Shown one piece after another: positions 55,366 through 64,000 of a stretch of DNA of 64,000 nt. The notes beneath the pieces were generated by a model. That model saw only the letters and a list, made by a program, of their open reading frames with translations. It did not search any database and was not told the DNA's origin. Positions within the stretch are counted from its first letter, which is position 1. Each line of letters begins with the position of its first letter. The DNA is taken from contig JAMWFC010000070.1 in the NCBI GenBank assembly GCA_027475525.1, forward strand, positions 124,001 through 188,000, read 5' to 3'. The stretch is from Macrolepiota albuminosa. Lineage: Eukaryota > Basidiomycota > Agaricomycetes > Agaricales > Agaricaceae. Position numbers and translations under genes: made by a program.

Positions 55366-55767
55366 AAGTACAAAAACATTGATATTTTGCTAAGTCGTCT
55401 TTCTTGAATCATCTTTTTGTTAGCCTTCTTACTATACATTCATAGACAATCTTTGCCACTACCTATACTGAATTTCGTTGCCAAGATCACTACAAGTTTG
55501 CTACATACTTGACCCTTGAGTTATCCTTCATTTTTGCATGCATTGTTATACTTTTCGTTTATTCTTGATCTTTTTCGTATTCTAGCTCTGAGTTTCTAAC
55601 ATCTTTAGCACCACTATACCTTGCTGACATCGCCAGCTTCTAGCGCACCTTAGCACCTACATTCCCATCCTTGCCAACTACTTGTTCAATTGCTGACTTT
55701 CAGACTAGCGACCCTTGGGAAAAGTGACTGAGGACAGTCAGCATTTCAGTTGGGGGGAGATCATTTT
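55366..55767. other. 3' untranslated part of copy 3 and junction to copy 4
   Basis: AT-rich, with no gene. It ends in GTTGGGGGGAGA (55750-55761), a polypurine-tract-like run. That run is followed by TCATTT and then the primer-binding site of copy 4 (55768). The roughly 1-kb LTR expected between a 3' polypurine tract and a 5' primer-binding site is not there. Confidence 0.5.
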
Positions 55768-55784
55768 GGAGCCCACCGCGAGGG
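55768..55784 (+). promoter_or_regulatory. Primer-binding site of gypsy copy 4
   Basis: Same 17 bases as at 53151-53167. The leaders continue alike (GATTCCGCC and AATTCCGCC, about 25 bases on). Confidence 0.75.
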
Positions 55785-55842
55785 GTTCTATTGAGGCAGA
55801 ATTCCGCCGGAAACTCGAGCCCAGCGACAGCGCCGCCTCCTA

Positions 55843-57633
55843 TTGGAGAGCGCGTTTGAGCAAACCTTAACTGAGTCACCACACTTACCAGGCGCGCTAC
55901 CGAGGCAGACTTTAGATCAGGAGCTTGAAGCCGCTCCAGATAGCTTGGCTGAAAGCTTCTTCCCATTTTCCCGACCGTTTGAATACTTAGCAGGTGAAAA
56001 CCATACACCGCTTACTCCTTTGGAAGAGCTGTCTAGGTCATTATCGCCAGAACCTAGCGACTCAGAATTACCCGAGCCAGTACCGACTACAACTACGCCA
56101 AGCGAAACTACCACTAACACTACTATTCCCACCACGACGTCGACGCCAGCTAGTATGGAACAGGCAAACACACCGCGTATGCCGCCAAGAAACCACTTCT
56201 CGTCGCCAAAATGGGACGAGACGAAACCTCGCGAGCTAACACAGTATTTTCGAGAATTGGAATATTTATTACGCGACTGCCGAGTCACCGACAACACCCA
56301 AATGAAAGAATACGCCGCCAGATACGTTTCCTACGATACCGCGGAATCCTGGACGGGACTGGATGAGTTTCAAGGATTAACACGAGAGGCGGTGCCAAGG
56401 TCGTTTACCTACGAGGAATGGAAAAAGGCGATCATTAAACTGTACCCTGGCGCTGAGGAATCCACGCGCTATACCGTCCTTGAAATCCAGAAACTGGTAC
56501 AGGATACCTTCGCTACGGGCATTTATACACTAGGCACGCTATCTACTTATTATCGAGATTTCCAGCGAATTGCAAGATGGCTAGTACAGAATGGCAAACT
56601 CTACCGGAACGAGGAACGGCGCTTATTTCAACAAGGCATTCCAACATCACTTTGGACTCGTATAGCTCGTCGCTTAGAAATTCTTAAGTCCGACCATCAT
56701 CCTGAGGAACCCTACGATATAGAAGACGTTTTTGAAGCAGGTAAATGGATACTGAAAGGAACGGATACTGGCATCCCCTTCCAGCGACCTTCTAGCACTG
56801 ATAACGGAGGAAAGGCGCCACCTGTTGCGGCGCCAGCACCTAGCGCGACTAACAATCAGGGAGGTTTTGTCAAGAAGGAGGATCTGGAAAACGCAGTCAA
56901 CACGGCCGTCGCAAACGTTATGAGCAAATTGGAAACGTTAATCTCGACCAGCCTTAATGCGCCACGAGGTAATATGCAATCCGGTCCTTGTCACTTCTGT
57001 GGTGAGGCAGGACATACGATGACTCGCGGACGCTGCGCTATCCTCGAACAATATCTACGCCAAGGAAGAGCACGTCGAGGCGCCGACGGGAAAATAGTCC
57101 TACCTTCCGGCGCTAACATCCCTCTATATCCTGAGCACCGAACCTTCCAGGGGCGAATTGATGAATGGCACCGACGTAACCCTGGGAACTTAGCGACGGG
57201 CAATCTCAATAGTACGGCCGCGGCGGAGGCAGAAACAACTCCACAACAGGCGCTAATTCACGAAGTACTCCAGCTTAACGCTGTTAGCGAGCGACCGACG
57301 TTGTCACGGGAGGAGAGGATCGAGACGTTGGAAAGGGAGCTAAAGTCGCTAAAGAATCAGGTTTTCGATGGTGTCGAGATTAAAAAGAGCAAGCAACCGT
57401 TAAAAGACTATAGACCTTCAGGCGCTACGACCGATCCAGCACCGGCAAAGCCTTCGAATTCCAGTATCAACGACGACACACTGATACGGCCAAAGCACCA
57501 GCTAGCACGGAACCGCCACTTCACCCGTATTCAGGACTTTCCGGTAACTATGCTCCGCCTATCAACCGAAACTTTGGGGCGCCAGACAAGCCAGCAGGAG
57601 GCTACCGACCAACGGCACCAATCTACGACATAG
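55843..57633 (+). CDS. Gag of gypsy copy 4
   Basis: The open frame begins at 55843 without an ATG; the first in-frame ATG is 56155 (MEQANTPRMPPRNHF), which fits the conserved start of copy 3. Upstream residues are Ser/Thr/Pro rich (PTTTTPSETTTNTTIPTTTS) and may not be translated. Gag core: WDETKPRELTQYFRELEYLL, QMKEYAARYVSYDTAESWTG, IIKLYPGAEESTRYTVLEIQ, RRLFQQGIPTSLWTRIARRL. Zinc knuckle: CHFCGEAGHTMTRGRC (56987-57034; the last Cys spacing is loose). A coiled coil follows (EERIETLERELKSLKNQV). Near 57490 the natural text changes frame (PIYDIEKSKQVFDRIM lies in the next frame), so either a frameshift mutation or a programmed shift links gag to protease. Confidence 0.85.
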   Translation: MESAFEQTLTESPHLPGALPRQTLDQELEAAPDSLAESFFPFSRPFEYLAGENHTPLTPLEELSRSLSPEPSDSELPEPVPTTTTPSETTTNTTIPTTTSTPASMEQANTPRMPPRNHFSSPKWDETKPRELTQYFRELEYLLRDCRVTDNTQMKEYAARYVSYDTAESWTGLDEFQGLTREAVPRSFTYEEWKKAIIKLYPGAEESTRYTVLEIQKLVQDTFATGIYTLGTLSTYYRDFQRIARWLVQNGKLYRNEERRLFQQGIPTSLWTRIARRLEILKSDHHPEEPYDIEDVFEAGKWILKGTDTGIPFQRPSSTDNGGKAPPVAAPAPSATNNQGGFVKKEDLENAVNTAVANVMSKLETLISTSLNAPRGNMQSGPCHFCGEAGHTMTRGRCAILEQYLRQGRARRGADGKIVLPSGANIPLYPEHRTFQGRIDEWHRRNPGNLATGNLNSTAAAEAETTPQQALIHEVLQLNAVSERPTLSREERIETLERELKSLKNQVFDGVEIKKSKQPLKDYRPSGATTDPAPAKPSNSSINDDTLIRPKHQLARNRHFTRIQDFPVTMLRLSTETLGRQTSQQEATDQRHQSTT

Positions 57634-57662
57634 AAAAATCTAAGCAAGTATTCGATCGTATT

Positions 57663-58439
57663 ATGAAAAGTCAAGTCACGATGTCGGTAGGGGAGCTATG
57701 CAGTGTGGCGCCAGACGTCAGGAATCAGATGCGTACAGCGGTAACCCCTCGACGGAACGTAGCTAACAATGTAACGGCGGTGGACGAATACGACGACGCG
57801 CTACCTGGATTCGCGTACATAACCGAGACGGTCGCGTCGGAAATCAAAGAAGAGGCCGCGCCACCTAAAGAAGCTACGTCCATTGACCCGGTCGAAACTT
57901 ACCTTAAGTCGCTAAGATCTAGCGACGATCCCGCCGTCCTCACTGTAGCCCAAGACTCTCACGCGATTCGCTCGATCATGTTGACAGTTGATGGAAAAAG
58001 CGAGATAGAGTCTATAGTGGACAGCGGATCACAGATTATTTCAATGGCTGCCGACGTCGCTAACGAGCTTGGCATCATTTACGACCCGACCATCATTCTT
58101 AATATGCAAAGCGCTAACGGCACTATTGATCGATCCTTGGGAATGGCTCGTAACGTGCCATGCGCTGTTGGCGATCTTACGTTTTACCTTCAAATACACA
58201 TTCTTAGATCGCCTGCGTACGACTTATTATTAGGAAGGCCCTTCGACGTCTTAGCCCGATCAGTAGTCAAGACGACGTCTGAAGACGAAACGACGCTAAC
58301 CATTAGCGACCCTAACTCGGGCGTCAGAAGAACGGTACCAACGTTTCCACGAGGGAAATTCCAGAAACCGGGACCGAGAAAGCGACCTTACGTTAGCGAC
58401 GACCCTTGCGAGTGTTTTCCGGCGCCATCGAGGAGATGA
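57663..58439 (+). CDS. Aspartic protease part of gypsy copy 4
   Basis: 258 residues from ATG 57663. The catalytic motif is IESIVDSGSQIISMA (Asp-Ser-Gly, about 58015-58060), followed by ILNMQSANGTIDRSLG and the second conserved turn YDLLLGRPFDVL, the usual retropepsin fold in gypsy elements. The frame really starts upstream at about 57500 (YDIEKSKQVF) but lacks an ATG there. It ends at 58437-58439; a linker frame (58406-58663) with an overlapping start leads to the RT block. Confidence 0.85.
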   Translation: MKSQVTMSVGELCSVAPDVRNQMRTAVTPRRNVANNVTAVDEYDDALPGFAYITETVASEIKEEAAPPKEATSIDPVETYLKSLRSSDDPAVLTVAQDSHAIRSIMLTVDGKSEIESIVDSGSQIISMAADVANELGIIYDPTIILNMQSANGTIDRSLGMARNVPCAVGDLTFYLQIHILRSPAYDLLLGRPFDVLARSVVKTTSEDETTLTISDPNSGVRRTVPTFPRGKFQKPGPRKRPYVSDDPCECFPAPSRR

Positions 58440-58659
58440 GTGATGGGGATCATGGAGATGAAGCGCTTATCTTGGACTATAACCATCGGACTGGGCAAGT
58501 AAATTTTATATCATATACCCCTTTAGCCCATGAAATCTTGAATTCTTCTTCGTCGCTTACTAGTGAAGCGTTATCCTACTTATACCTCACTGCGTCAGAT
58601 ATTACTGAAAACCTTTCACAGACACTTATTTCGTTTCTACTCCCGACTCTAAAGAATCT

Positions 58660-60306
58660 TTGATATCAGGTTTCGCTAGAAACCATGACTCTATTTATAA
58701 TACGTTTGCTAACAATAGTACCCCTAAGCGCAAAGGGGTTCAGGTCAAGAAGAAATATAAACCCGTAGCGCTTAAAACGAAGCCGGTAGCGAGCGCCGTA
58801 CCCGAGGAATTTCGCATCGAAAGAAAAATAATAGGCGACCCTTTGGCTACCCTGCCAAAACTCGATCCGAACCCGCCACCCTTTAAGCCTACAGGACGAT
58901 TTACAGAAGAACGAAAGGCGCTATTTCTTAGCGCCCACGATACCGGCTTCCTCTCGACGGAGGAGATGAACGTACTAGTCGACATCATGCAAAAACAGAA
59001 TGAGGCTTTTGCATGGGAGGACTCAGAACGCGGTAAACTTAGAACTGACTTCTTTCCACCAGTGGTCATCCCAACCATACCGCACGTACCCTGGACTGAA
59101 CATAACCGACCCATACCCCCGGGCATCGAAGCCGAAGTCTGCCAAATTATTCGCTCCAAGATAGCGGCAGGTGTATACGAGCCTTCTAATTCGGCCTACC
59201 GCTCGAGGTGGTTCTGCGTACTAAAGAAAAACGGGAAGCTACGTATAGTTCACAGCCTAGAACCGCTAAACAAAGTCACCATTCGTCATTCAGGGGTACC
59301 GCCATTTCCCGATCACGTCGCTGAATCTTTCGCGGGACGAATATGTGGCGCTACCCTGGATTTGTACGTAGGCTACGACGAGCGCTTAATCCATCCTTCC
59401 TCTCGCGACTTGACGACATTCCAAACACCGTTTGGGGCGCTACGACTAGTCACACTTCCTATGGGATGGACAAACTCGGTACCGATATTTCACGACGATA
59501 TTACGTTTATCCTACAGCCCGAAATACCCCACCATGTGCTCAGTTTCATAGACGACGTAGGAGTTAAAGGCCCGAAGGATTGGCGATTGGTGGATGGCAA
59601 GCCCGAAGTTCACCCGGATAACCCTAATATTCGCATGGCGCTATGGGAATTCTTTCAACTGGTTAACCGAGTACTTCAGCGCATGAAGTATAGTGGCGGG
59701 ACGTTTTCAGGGCACAAGCTCGTTCTTTGCGCACCGCAGTTTAAAATTTTGGGGCACGTTTGCACGCCAGAAGGCAGGATTCCAGAAAAGAGCCGATTAG
59801 CGCTGTTGGAGAAGTGGGGGGTCTGTCATAACCTCTCGGAAGTTCGCGCGTTCTTGGGCACTGTAGGGGTGCTGCGCATGTTCATACACCATTTTTCTCA
59901 TCGCGCAAACGCCCTTAATCGCCTAACCCGTTCAGGGGTCCCCTTCAAATTCGGACCCGATCAAATCAATGCCCAGAAGGACTTAGTAAAGGCGCTACAG
60001 GAAGCGCAACCATTGGTACCCATTGACTATACTACCGCCGATCCCGTTATACTTGCTGTTGACACATCATATATCGCCGTTGGCTTCTTCTTGTGCCAGT
60101 GTGATAGCGCGAACCGAAAAATCAGGCGCTACAATCGTTTCGGATCGATTACCCTTAACGACCGAGAATCGCGCTACAGTCAGCCCAAGCTCGAGTTATA
60201 TGGCTTGTTTCGATCGTTTCAGGCGCTGCGCATGTACCTCATTGGGGTACGAAATCTGATTGTCGAGGTCGACGCGCGTTACATCAAGGAATGCTCAGAA
60301 CCCTGA
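58660..60306 (+). CDS. Reverse transcriptase and RNase H of gypsy copy 4
   Basis: Begins with an acidic/basic connector (KRKGVQVKKKYKPVALKTKP). RT motifs: FPPVVIPTIPHVPW, SRWFCVLKKNGKLRIVHSLE, FQTPFGALRLVTLPMGWTNS and the catalytic FIDD (59545-59556), then FSGHKLVLCAPQFKILGHVC and the connection domain RAFLGTVGVLRMFIHHFSHR. RNase H begins VILAVDTSYIAVGFFLCQCD and includes SRYSQPKLELYGLFRSFQAL and IVEVDARYIK. The frame then ends at 60306 after a slip in short homopolymers; the natural continuation (NPDIQPSASMNRWV) lies in another frame from about 60290. FIDD in place of YxDD is usual for this subfamily as I remember it. Confidence 0.87.
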   Translation: MISGFARNHDSIYNTFANNSTPKRKGVQVKKKYKPVALKTKPVASAVPEEFRIERKIIGDPLATLPKLDPNPPPFKPTGRFTEERKALFLSAHDTGFLSTEEMNVLVDIMQKQNEAFAWEDSERGKLRTDFFPPVVIPTIPHVPWTEHNRPIPPGIEAEVCQIIRSKIAAGVYEPSNSAYRSRWFCVLKKNGKLRIVHSLEPLNKVTIRHSGVPPFPDHVAESFAGRICGATLDLYVGYDERLIHPSSRDLTTFQTPFGALRLVTLPMGWTNSVPIFHDDITFILQPEIPHHVLSFIDDVGVKGPKDWRLVDGKPEVHPDNPNIRMALWEFFQLVNRVLQRMKYSGGTFSGHKLVLCAPQFKILGHVCTPEGRIPEKSRLALLEKWGVCHNLSEVRAFLGTVGVLRMFIHHFSHRANALNRLTRSGVPFKFGPDQINAQKDLVKALQEAQPLVPIDYTTADPVILAVDTSYIAVGFFLCQCDSANRKIRRYNRFGSITLNDRESRYSQPKLELYGLFRSFQALRMYLIGVRNLIVEVDARYIKECSEP

Positions 60307-62112
60307 TATTCAGCCGTCGGCCAGTATGAACCGCTGGGTAGTAGCGATATTAATGTTTCACTTCGAGTTAGTACACGTCAGAAGTGCATTCCACGGGCCG
60401 GACGGATTATCTAGGCGACCCAGACAACCGGAAGATGAAGCGCTAGACGATAGCGACAACGATGTATTTGACGACTGGATCGATCGATTGCATGGTTTCG
60501 TGCATATCATTCAGCTGCCTATTCCGGCGCTTCGCGAAGACCAACCAGTTTCAAATTGGCTTCACCCTATTGTTCCGTACCAGCCCCGACCATATCAGGC
60601 ATCATCAACTTTTTACACGGCCAGTATCTATAACGTCGCTAAGCCATCTAACGATCTAAAGATAGTTGAGGAACCAAGACCCTTGCGGGAAGACAGTCAT
60701 AACTTACCATATTCGGCGGTACCTCGAAGCGCCAAAGCTAAGTCAGAAGATCAGCGAGTTGGCCAGGTTAGGAAGTGGCTACAGGATTTGCGACGACCAT
60801 CAGACCTTTCGGATACGGAATACGCCACCTTCATTCGATACGCGACGACCTTCTTTATAGTGGAAAACCGACTTTGGCGACGAAATAGAGATGGCGCCCA
60901 CAAGCTAGTAATTAAACCGGACAATCGAATTAGAGTTCTACGCGCTATGCACGATGACTTGGGACACCGTGGACTTTACGCAACAGAGCGAACCTTTTGG
61001 AGCGCTTTTGGTGGCCTCAAGTTAGCGCCGATATTGCGTGGTATATTCGCACTTGTCATCTCTGTCAAATCCAGCAGACACGTCAGGTTCTTATTCCCCC
61101 AACAGTAGCGACCCCAGCGCCGCTATTTGGAAAAATATATGTCGACACCATGCACATGCCCAAGTCAGGGCGCTACAAGTATATCATTCAAGGAAGGTGT
61201 TCCTTGGTACATTGGCCGGAGTTCCGTATGCTCCAACGGGAAAATACAGACGCTATAGCTAAGTGGCTCTTTGAGGACGTTATCTGCAGATGGGGAGCCC
61301 TTCACGAGATCGTCACAGACAATGGAGCGCCAATAGTTAAGGCGCTCACTTATCTTGCCAAGAAGTACAACATTCAACACATACGGGTTTCTGGTTACAA
61401 CAAGCGCGCCAACGGAATCGTAGAAAGGCCTCATTTCGACGTTCGACAGGCGCTATTTAAGGCGGTCGATGGTGACGAAAGTCGCTGGAGCGAAGCGACT
61501 TATTCGGTCTTCTGGTCGGAGAGGGTTACCGTACGAAAAAGGATGGGTTGTTCACCCTACTACGCGGCGACAGGCACCCATCCACTCCTCCCGGCCGACA
61601 TAGTGGAAGCTACTTACTTACAGCCACCCCCGAATTCGATACTATCTTCCACCGACATGATTGCTAGGCGCGCTATAGACTTACAGCGACGCATGGAGGA
61701 TCTCGAGCGCTTACACGAAGTAGTATTTCAAACTAGACGACAAGCTGCGCTACGATTTGAAAGCGAGCATAGCGCCACGATTAGAGACTACAACTTCACC
61801 TCTGGCGCCCTCGTACTAATGCGCAACTCAAAGATCGAAGTTACCCATAACAAAAAGATGCGACCTCGGTATCTGGGACCCCTAATAGTGGTTTCCCGCA
61901 ATAGGGGAGGCGCCTATGTACTCTGCGAGTTGGACGGCTCAGTTTTGCATCGACCAGTAGCGGCGTTTCGACTCATCCCCTACTTAGCGCGGGAACACAT
62001 TCCCTTACCTTCGTCGGCGCTGGACATTGACACGGCTAAGCTACGAGAACTGGAAGAAACGGAGTTAGTGGATGATGACGAGACCCCTGTTGAAGACGAC
62101 GAAGAACAGTAA
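60260..62112 (+). pseudogene. RNase H end and integrase of gypsy copy 4 (one frameshift)
   Basis: 60290-61020 reads NPDIQPSASMNRWVVAILMF, then the RNase H end (HGPDGLSRRPRQPEDE) and the integrase zinc finger (MHDDLGHRGLYATERTFW). At about 61000 the frame shifts and resumes as RFWWPQVSADIAWYIRTCHL. The catalytic triad is Asp (61144, YVDTMHM), Asp (61318, VTDNGAP) and Glu (61423, GIVERPH); the last two are 35 residues apart, the canonical D,D35E. MGCSPYYAATGTHPLLPADI and MRPRYLGPLIVVSRNRGGAY follow, with an acidic tail. No chromodomain is present, in contrast to copies 1 and 2. Confidence 0.88.
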
Positions 62113-64000
62113 AGGAAGGCGAAGGACGAGGCGCTAGGTGTTAGCGCCCCCGTTAAGTAAACTTAGGTCATGTCTCCCTTTCGGAAGGTATGTTGGACGA
62201 CATAAATAGCTATGGTACAGGCGAGAACACAAGATCAACTACGGTTACTACGTTACGAGCTACGCTGAAGAAGACCGGCGACGAGAACCTCGGACCCGCT
62301 CCCTGGGCCGCCTAAAGGAGGGAGGATCGCCTGTAGGAGGAAGAGGGGCGCCTGGTGTAGGCACCGGAGTGTTCGAAGGCGGCGCGTTGTGAAATACGGC
62401 GGGAGGAATGCAGGATGAAGGTACGGAGCGCTAGGAGTTGGCGCAGGAGGAGCGCCTGGAGGAGGGGCAGCGAGTTCGGGGGAAAGGTCCCACTCCTCGT
62501 AGGAGGGCTGAAGCGAAGGCGGGAAAGGAAAGACCACGCGGTCGAGGACTGCCCTACGGGCACGGGACTCAACCAGGAGCGGAAGGGGAAGCCATGAAAG
62601 GCTCTTGGCAACGGCATGGAATTAGCAACCCAAGGTCAAAAGGAAAGAACTATGGACTAACCAAACTACCGGTCTCCCGAAGAAGGCTTGCCAAACTTGC
62701 TGCGCTAGGCGTAATAGTCGACTGCGAACACATGAGCAACGAACAAGATACGCGCTAACAGGAGGCGAACCGTGACCAGAGACTCATCCTGGTCTATCAT
62801 CCATTCGGTGGAAACGTCCAACAGGATACGATATCGGCGCACCAGGGTCATGGTATTTCCGTTTTCATGAGGGAAGCCCCCCGTAGGCATAATAGCCAGG
62901 AAATGTTCAATACGATCCAAGATCGCGGGGCGGTAAGGAAGTTCCGGATCTGGGAGAAGTATGGAGGGTGCTTGCATGACAAAATACTAACGAACTTAAG
63001 GGCGGCAGAGCCCATAAAATATCTCTAGCTACTTGCAGGGTCGCAGCGACTTAGGAACTTTTACATGGGCGAAACAATCACGAGGGGAGGGGGCGACAAC
63101 AACGATGCAATTAATATACGACGACATTGGAAATCAAGAATCTAAAATCTGTCAGTTCTGTGGCGCTACGGAGAAGGGAAGATCACCTTACATAAACGAC
63201 ATGGGAGGCGGAAGCAAATCAAGGAGCGGGCAACAGGAGGAGACGCGCCCCGTCAGAGGGGCCACGAAAGAGGCGACCACCGGTAGAAGAACGAGGAGAC
63301 TGGTGAAGAAGGCGCGGTTAGACAGGAAAAGAAAGGAGTAACGGGGTAAGGACAGACGGACCAGATAGTGGCTTTCTTCCAGCAGCAGCTCAAGACGCTC
63401 TCGCGTGGAGGTGGGAGGAATTTGCTTTAATTAGCGACTGTCAGCAAAGAAGAGGGCGAAAAAGGCAGGAGCGCACCTGAAAAATGCGACTCCAGGCCTT
63501 CTCCATACCGAACTGCATCAGAGGTTTGCTATCCGACCAGATCTCACAGGCCGCACGCAGCAACTGGCAGCGACGACTTAATTCGAGGACGCCATCGTCC
63601 AGTTCTGGCACGCTGCCAGTAGGATAGTGGTGAAGAAAGAGGTGACACGCTCTAGGAAAGTGGGAGGGTCCATCATGACGTGAGCACGATCACAGCGGGG
63701 AGTCCACACCAGGCCGGTCGGGCTGGTCATCGCGAAGACTGATGAGATCCAGTTGATGCATATGCAATTTATAGGACACGGCTAGAGTTAGAACGGCGAC
63801 AGCGTGGGAGGACGTTTCACAAAGAACGAGGACCCTGACGAAGATACTAGCCAATGAGAGGCGCTTGACTCATGGTTGGATCGCGCAGAAAGGAAATCGC
63901 CATTCTAGACCTAGCGCTTATGCTCACCATCACCGAATAGCCACAAAGCGATCACTGGTTTTCTATTTCTTTATACGCGTTACTTCTTACATGGATCCGC
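62113..64000. other. 3' region of copy 4 beyond pol
   Basis: About 1.9 kb without sense-strand gene homology. TAGCGC/GCGCTA hexamers continue (for example 62130, 62430, 62700, 63163, 63907), which shows it still belongs to the element. A plus-strand frame at 63033-63341 is rich in Lys, Arg, Gly and Thr and is not convincing. An antisense frame lies at 62705-62977 (see next entry). No LTR start (TGATAG) was found before the window end. Confidence 0.45.
62705..62977 (-). CDS. Antisense small ORF in the 3' region of copy 4
   Basis: A 90-residue frame from ATG 62977: MQAPSILLPDPELPYRPAIL, then a helical part (LLLARILFVAHVFAVDYYA) and stop. Composition looks protein-like and hydrophobic. Further along the minus strand (about 62590-62400) another frame reads YEEWDLSPELAAPPPGAPPA, again protein-like, which suggests an antisense gene with an intron or a frameshift. 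Antisense reading frames between pol and the 3' LTR are known from some plant gypsy elements. I recognise no family and it may be chance. Confidence 0.3.
   Translation of the reverse strand: MQAPSILLPDPELPYRPAILDRIEHFLAIMPTGGFPHENGNTMTLVRRYRILLDVSTEWMIDQDESLVTVRLLLARILFVAHVFAVDYYA

Larger units (their letters stand above)
55768..64000 (+). mobile_element. Ty3/gypsy element copy 4 (autonomous type, no LTR seen in the window)
   Basis: From left to right: primer-binding site (55768-55784), gag (55843-57633), protease (57663-58439), RT and RNase H (58660-60306), integrase (60260-62112) and a 3' region with an antisense reading frame that continues to the window end. Gag, protease-integrase order and motifs match a widespread Agaricomycete gypsy family. 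Single-base frameshifts separate the blocks. It shares leader and Gag homology with copy 3 and is packed with TAGCGC/GCGCTA hexamers. No 5' LTR directly precedes it, and a 3' LTR was not found before 64000. Confidence 0.8.

Noticed and set aside
63033..63341. Plus-strand Lys/Arg-rich frame near the window end
   Set aside because: No ATG in good context at its start, biased composition, no homology to the element's other genes; left as non-coding.
1..64000. CRISPR arrays, prokaryotic operons, rRNA or tRNA genes
   Set aside because: Spliced eukaryotic genes throughout; no regular spaced repeats of CRISPR type, and I could not find a sequence with convincing A and B boxes and cloverleaf, although a tool scan would be more reliable.

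Overview
The window is genomic DNA of a filamentous basidiomycete, most likely an Agaricomycete. Host genes carry many short GT...AG introns of about 45-65 bases. Several belong to families typical of mushrooms: a DUF6593-like protein, an F-box-like protein and a lineage-typical seven-helix membrane protein. The transposons also match Agaricomycete families. No species can be named from sequence alone.

Layout. 1-722 is the 3' end of an old Ty3/gypsy copy with its LTR, and 723-2700 is CpG-starved decayed repeat. 2.7-21.2 kb is the main host segment: an Rsp5/Nedd4-like HECT gene lacking its catalytic cysteine (-), Rad1 of the 9-1-1 clamp (+), release factor eRF1 (-), an Alba/POP7-like protein (+), a MIF-like tautomerase (-), an unrecognised gene (-), a senescence/spartin-domain protein (+), an F-box-like protein (+) and a seven-helix protein (-). 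22.6-25 kb holds a deleted Ty1/copia copy and a P450 relic. 25.8-31 kb is a complete Ty1/copia element with identical 323-bp LTRs and a 5-bp target duplication. 31.4-35.2 kb has a broken coiled-coil gene, the DUF6593-like gene and nse4 (SMC5/6 kleisin).

35.4-64 kb is a nest of retrotransposons at least four levels deep. A DIRS-like element (+) is split at 39,466 by a chromodomain gypsy copy (-, 'copy 2'). Copy 2 is split inside its chromodomain at 44,341 by a related copy (-, 'copy 1'). Copy 1 is cut at 52,104 by a different gypsy family (+, 'copies 3 and 4'). Two solo LTRs (37,979-38,907 and 42,727-43,636) are inserted in older layers. The chromodomain family carries two extra genes between integrase and the 3' LTR, here called ORF2 and ORF3. 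They are present in copies 1 and 2, and ORF3 is also at the left edge of the window. I do not recognise either protein; together they are the best candidate for something undescribed.

Three patterns cut across the window. First, six perfect tandem duplications at unrelated loci all have a period of exactly 77 bp, in host exon, copia, LTR and gypsy sequence. This looks like an assembly artefact and explains several apparent frameshifts. Second, nearly all in-frame stops in the chromodomain gypsy copies can be explained by C-to-T changes, mostly CGA to TGA, and the oldest repeats are almost free of CpG. This fits methylation-linked or RIP-like decay. Third, the copy 3/4 family is saturated with the hexamer TAGCGC/GCGCTA in LTR, gag, pol and non-coding DNA, regardless of reading frame.
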